The translations under genes and the position numbers were made by a program. The notes below the pieces were generated by a model. It was not told the origin of the DNA. It saw only the letters and a list, made by a program, of their open reading frames with translations, and searched no databases. This document shows, piece by piece, positions 60,931 to 61,381 of a stretch of DNA of 61,381 nt (position 1 is its first letter; each line of letters opens with the position of its first letter). Source of the DNA: an uncultured Cuneatibacter sp. (GTDB lineage Bacteria > Bacillota > Clostridia > Lachnospirales > Lachnospiraceae); assembly GCA_934234215.1 (NCBI GenBank), contig CAKQHB010000016.1, forward strand, positions 1 through 61,381, written 5' to 3'.

Positions 60931-61381
60931 TTACTCGTTTGTTACATCCTTTGTCTCTTCTGCAGTCAGAGCCTCCGCATCGGAACCATCGCTCAGCGGC
61001 TGCAAAGTCCTGAATAGAAGTTGCATTTGCATATTTGCTGTCTTTACGGACAACCATTACACAGCCGTTATTCCAGTAGTAATCAGAGAAATCTACAGTC
61101 TGCAGTCTCTCTTCGGTAACACCCAGTGGGGAGATGCAGCAGTCAAGCTTACCGGATACAACGCCGGAAATCAGACCATCCCAGTCTGTTTTGATGATCT
61201 TCAGGTTCCATCCGTAGGTATCGCAGATCTTGCGTGCAACCTGTACGTCGTATCCGCAAACATACTGGTCGGTGCCATCGATGGGCCATGCGCCGTTGGA
61301 ATCATCATCCTGGGTCCAGCCAAACGGAGCTGCACCACAGTTCATACCTACACGAAGGGTATATCCTTCCGGATATTTCTC
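60931..61381 (-). pseudogene. Broken ABC solute-binding protein gene (polar amino acid type), cut by the window edge
   Basis: The frame entering from the window edge reads YPEGYTLRVGMNCGAAPFGW, TDQYVCGYDVQVARKICD, WDGLISGVVSGKLDCCISPL and VTEERLQTVDFSDYYWNNG, the first lobe of a family 3 solute-binding protein. After SIQDFAA (near 61000) it changes frame. The sequence then reads, in another frame, PLSDGSDAEALTAEETKDV ending in TAA at 60931, which looks like the natural C-terminus. About 100 or more residues between are missing. This points to an internal deletion with frameshift. Confidence 0.75.

Noticed and set aside
1..61381. CRISPR array or phage genes
   Set aside because: No regularly spaced direct repeats, integrase, capsid or transposase genes were seen on either strand.

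Overview
The window is chromosomal DNA of a spore-forming Clostridia member, most likely Lachnospiraceae. Pointers are CodY, sigma K, a Csp-like subtilase, class III fructose-1,6-bisphosphatase, the order comM-dprA-topA-codY-rpsB-tsf, a dnaG-rpoD-trmK-nif3 block, near-consensus -35/-10 boxes with 17-base spacers and strong AGGAGG ribosome sites. No phage, IS transposase or CRISPR array is visible. The window is mainly core genome with accessory islands.

Layout. 1-7.7 kb, minus strand: comM, dprA, topA, codY, rpsB, tsf. 7.7-14 kb: a structured repeat, a DUF4867 protein, a phosphodiesterase/HAD/xpt operon, a CNNM/CorC-type transporter behind a leader with a tiny ORF and terminator, then a split purine pair (PurO-type IMP cyclohydrolase plus AICAR transformylase alone). 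14-19 kb: sigK, an E2-like acyltransferase lacking its catalytic His, galactarate dehydratase and an SH3/NlpC lipoprotein. 19-22 kb, plus strand: pyrBI with an attenuator, RNase P RNA, an HD hydrolase. 22-29 kb, minus: FNT channel, nucleoside kinase, nif3, trmK, a short rpoD, dnaG. 29-32 kb: subtilase, endonuclease IV. 31.8-35.4 kb: four tRNA-Leu genes (three nearly identical) with more repeat copies, a gene remnant, a phosphoesterase and a permease. 35.6-40.4 kb: SH3 protein, ZIP transporter, Fbp, cysteine desulfurase. 40.4-50.4 kb: carbohydrate block (polyol dehydrogenase, xylulokinase, GH3, GH2, GH38). 50.5-59 kb: YkgJ-type protein, gltBD, ackA. 59-61.4 kb: two FrlC-like epimerases between a truncated ABC permease start and an internally deleted solute-binding gene, a decaying uptake/catabolism cluster.

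Two themes stand out. First, leader RNA control: apparent attenuators precede the CorC-like gene, pyrBI and gltB, and the sigK start lies inside the terminator of the gene before it while a sigma K/E-type promoter sits in the hairpin loop. Second, a roughly 140-base repeat with a nested fold occurs three times in full and twice in part, each time directly behind the T-tract of an intrinsic terminator and in the same orientation to the terminated gene.

All functional calls are from reading the sequence and family knowledge; no database search was run.
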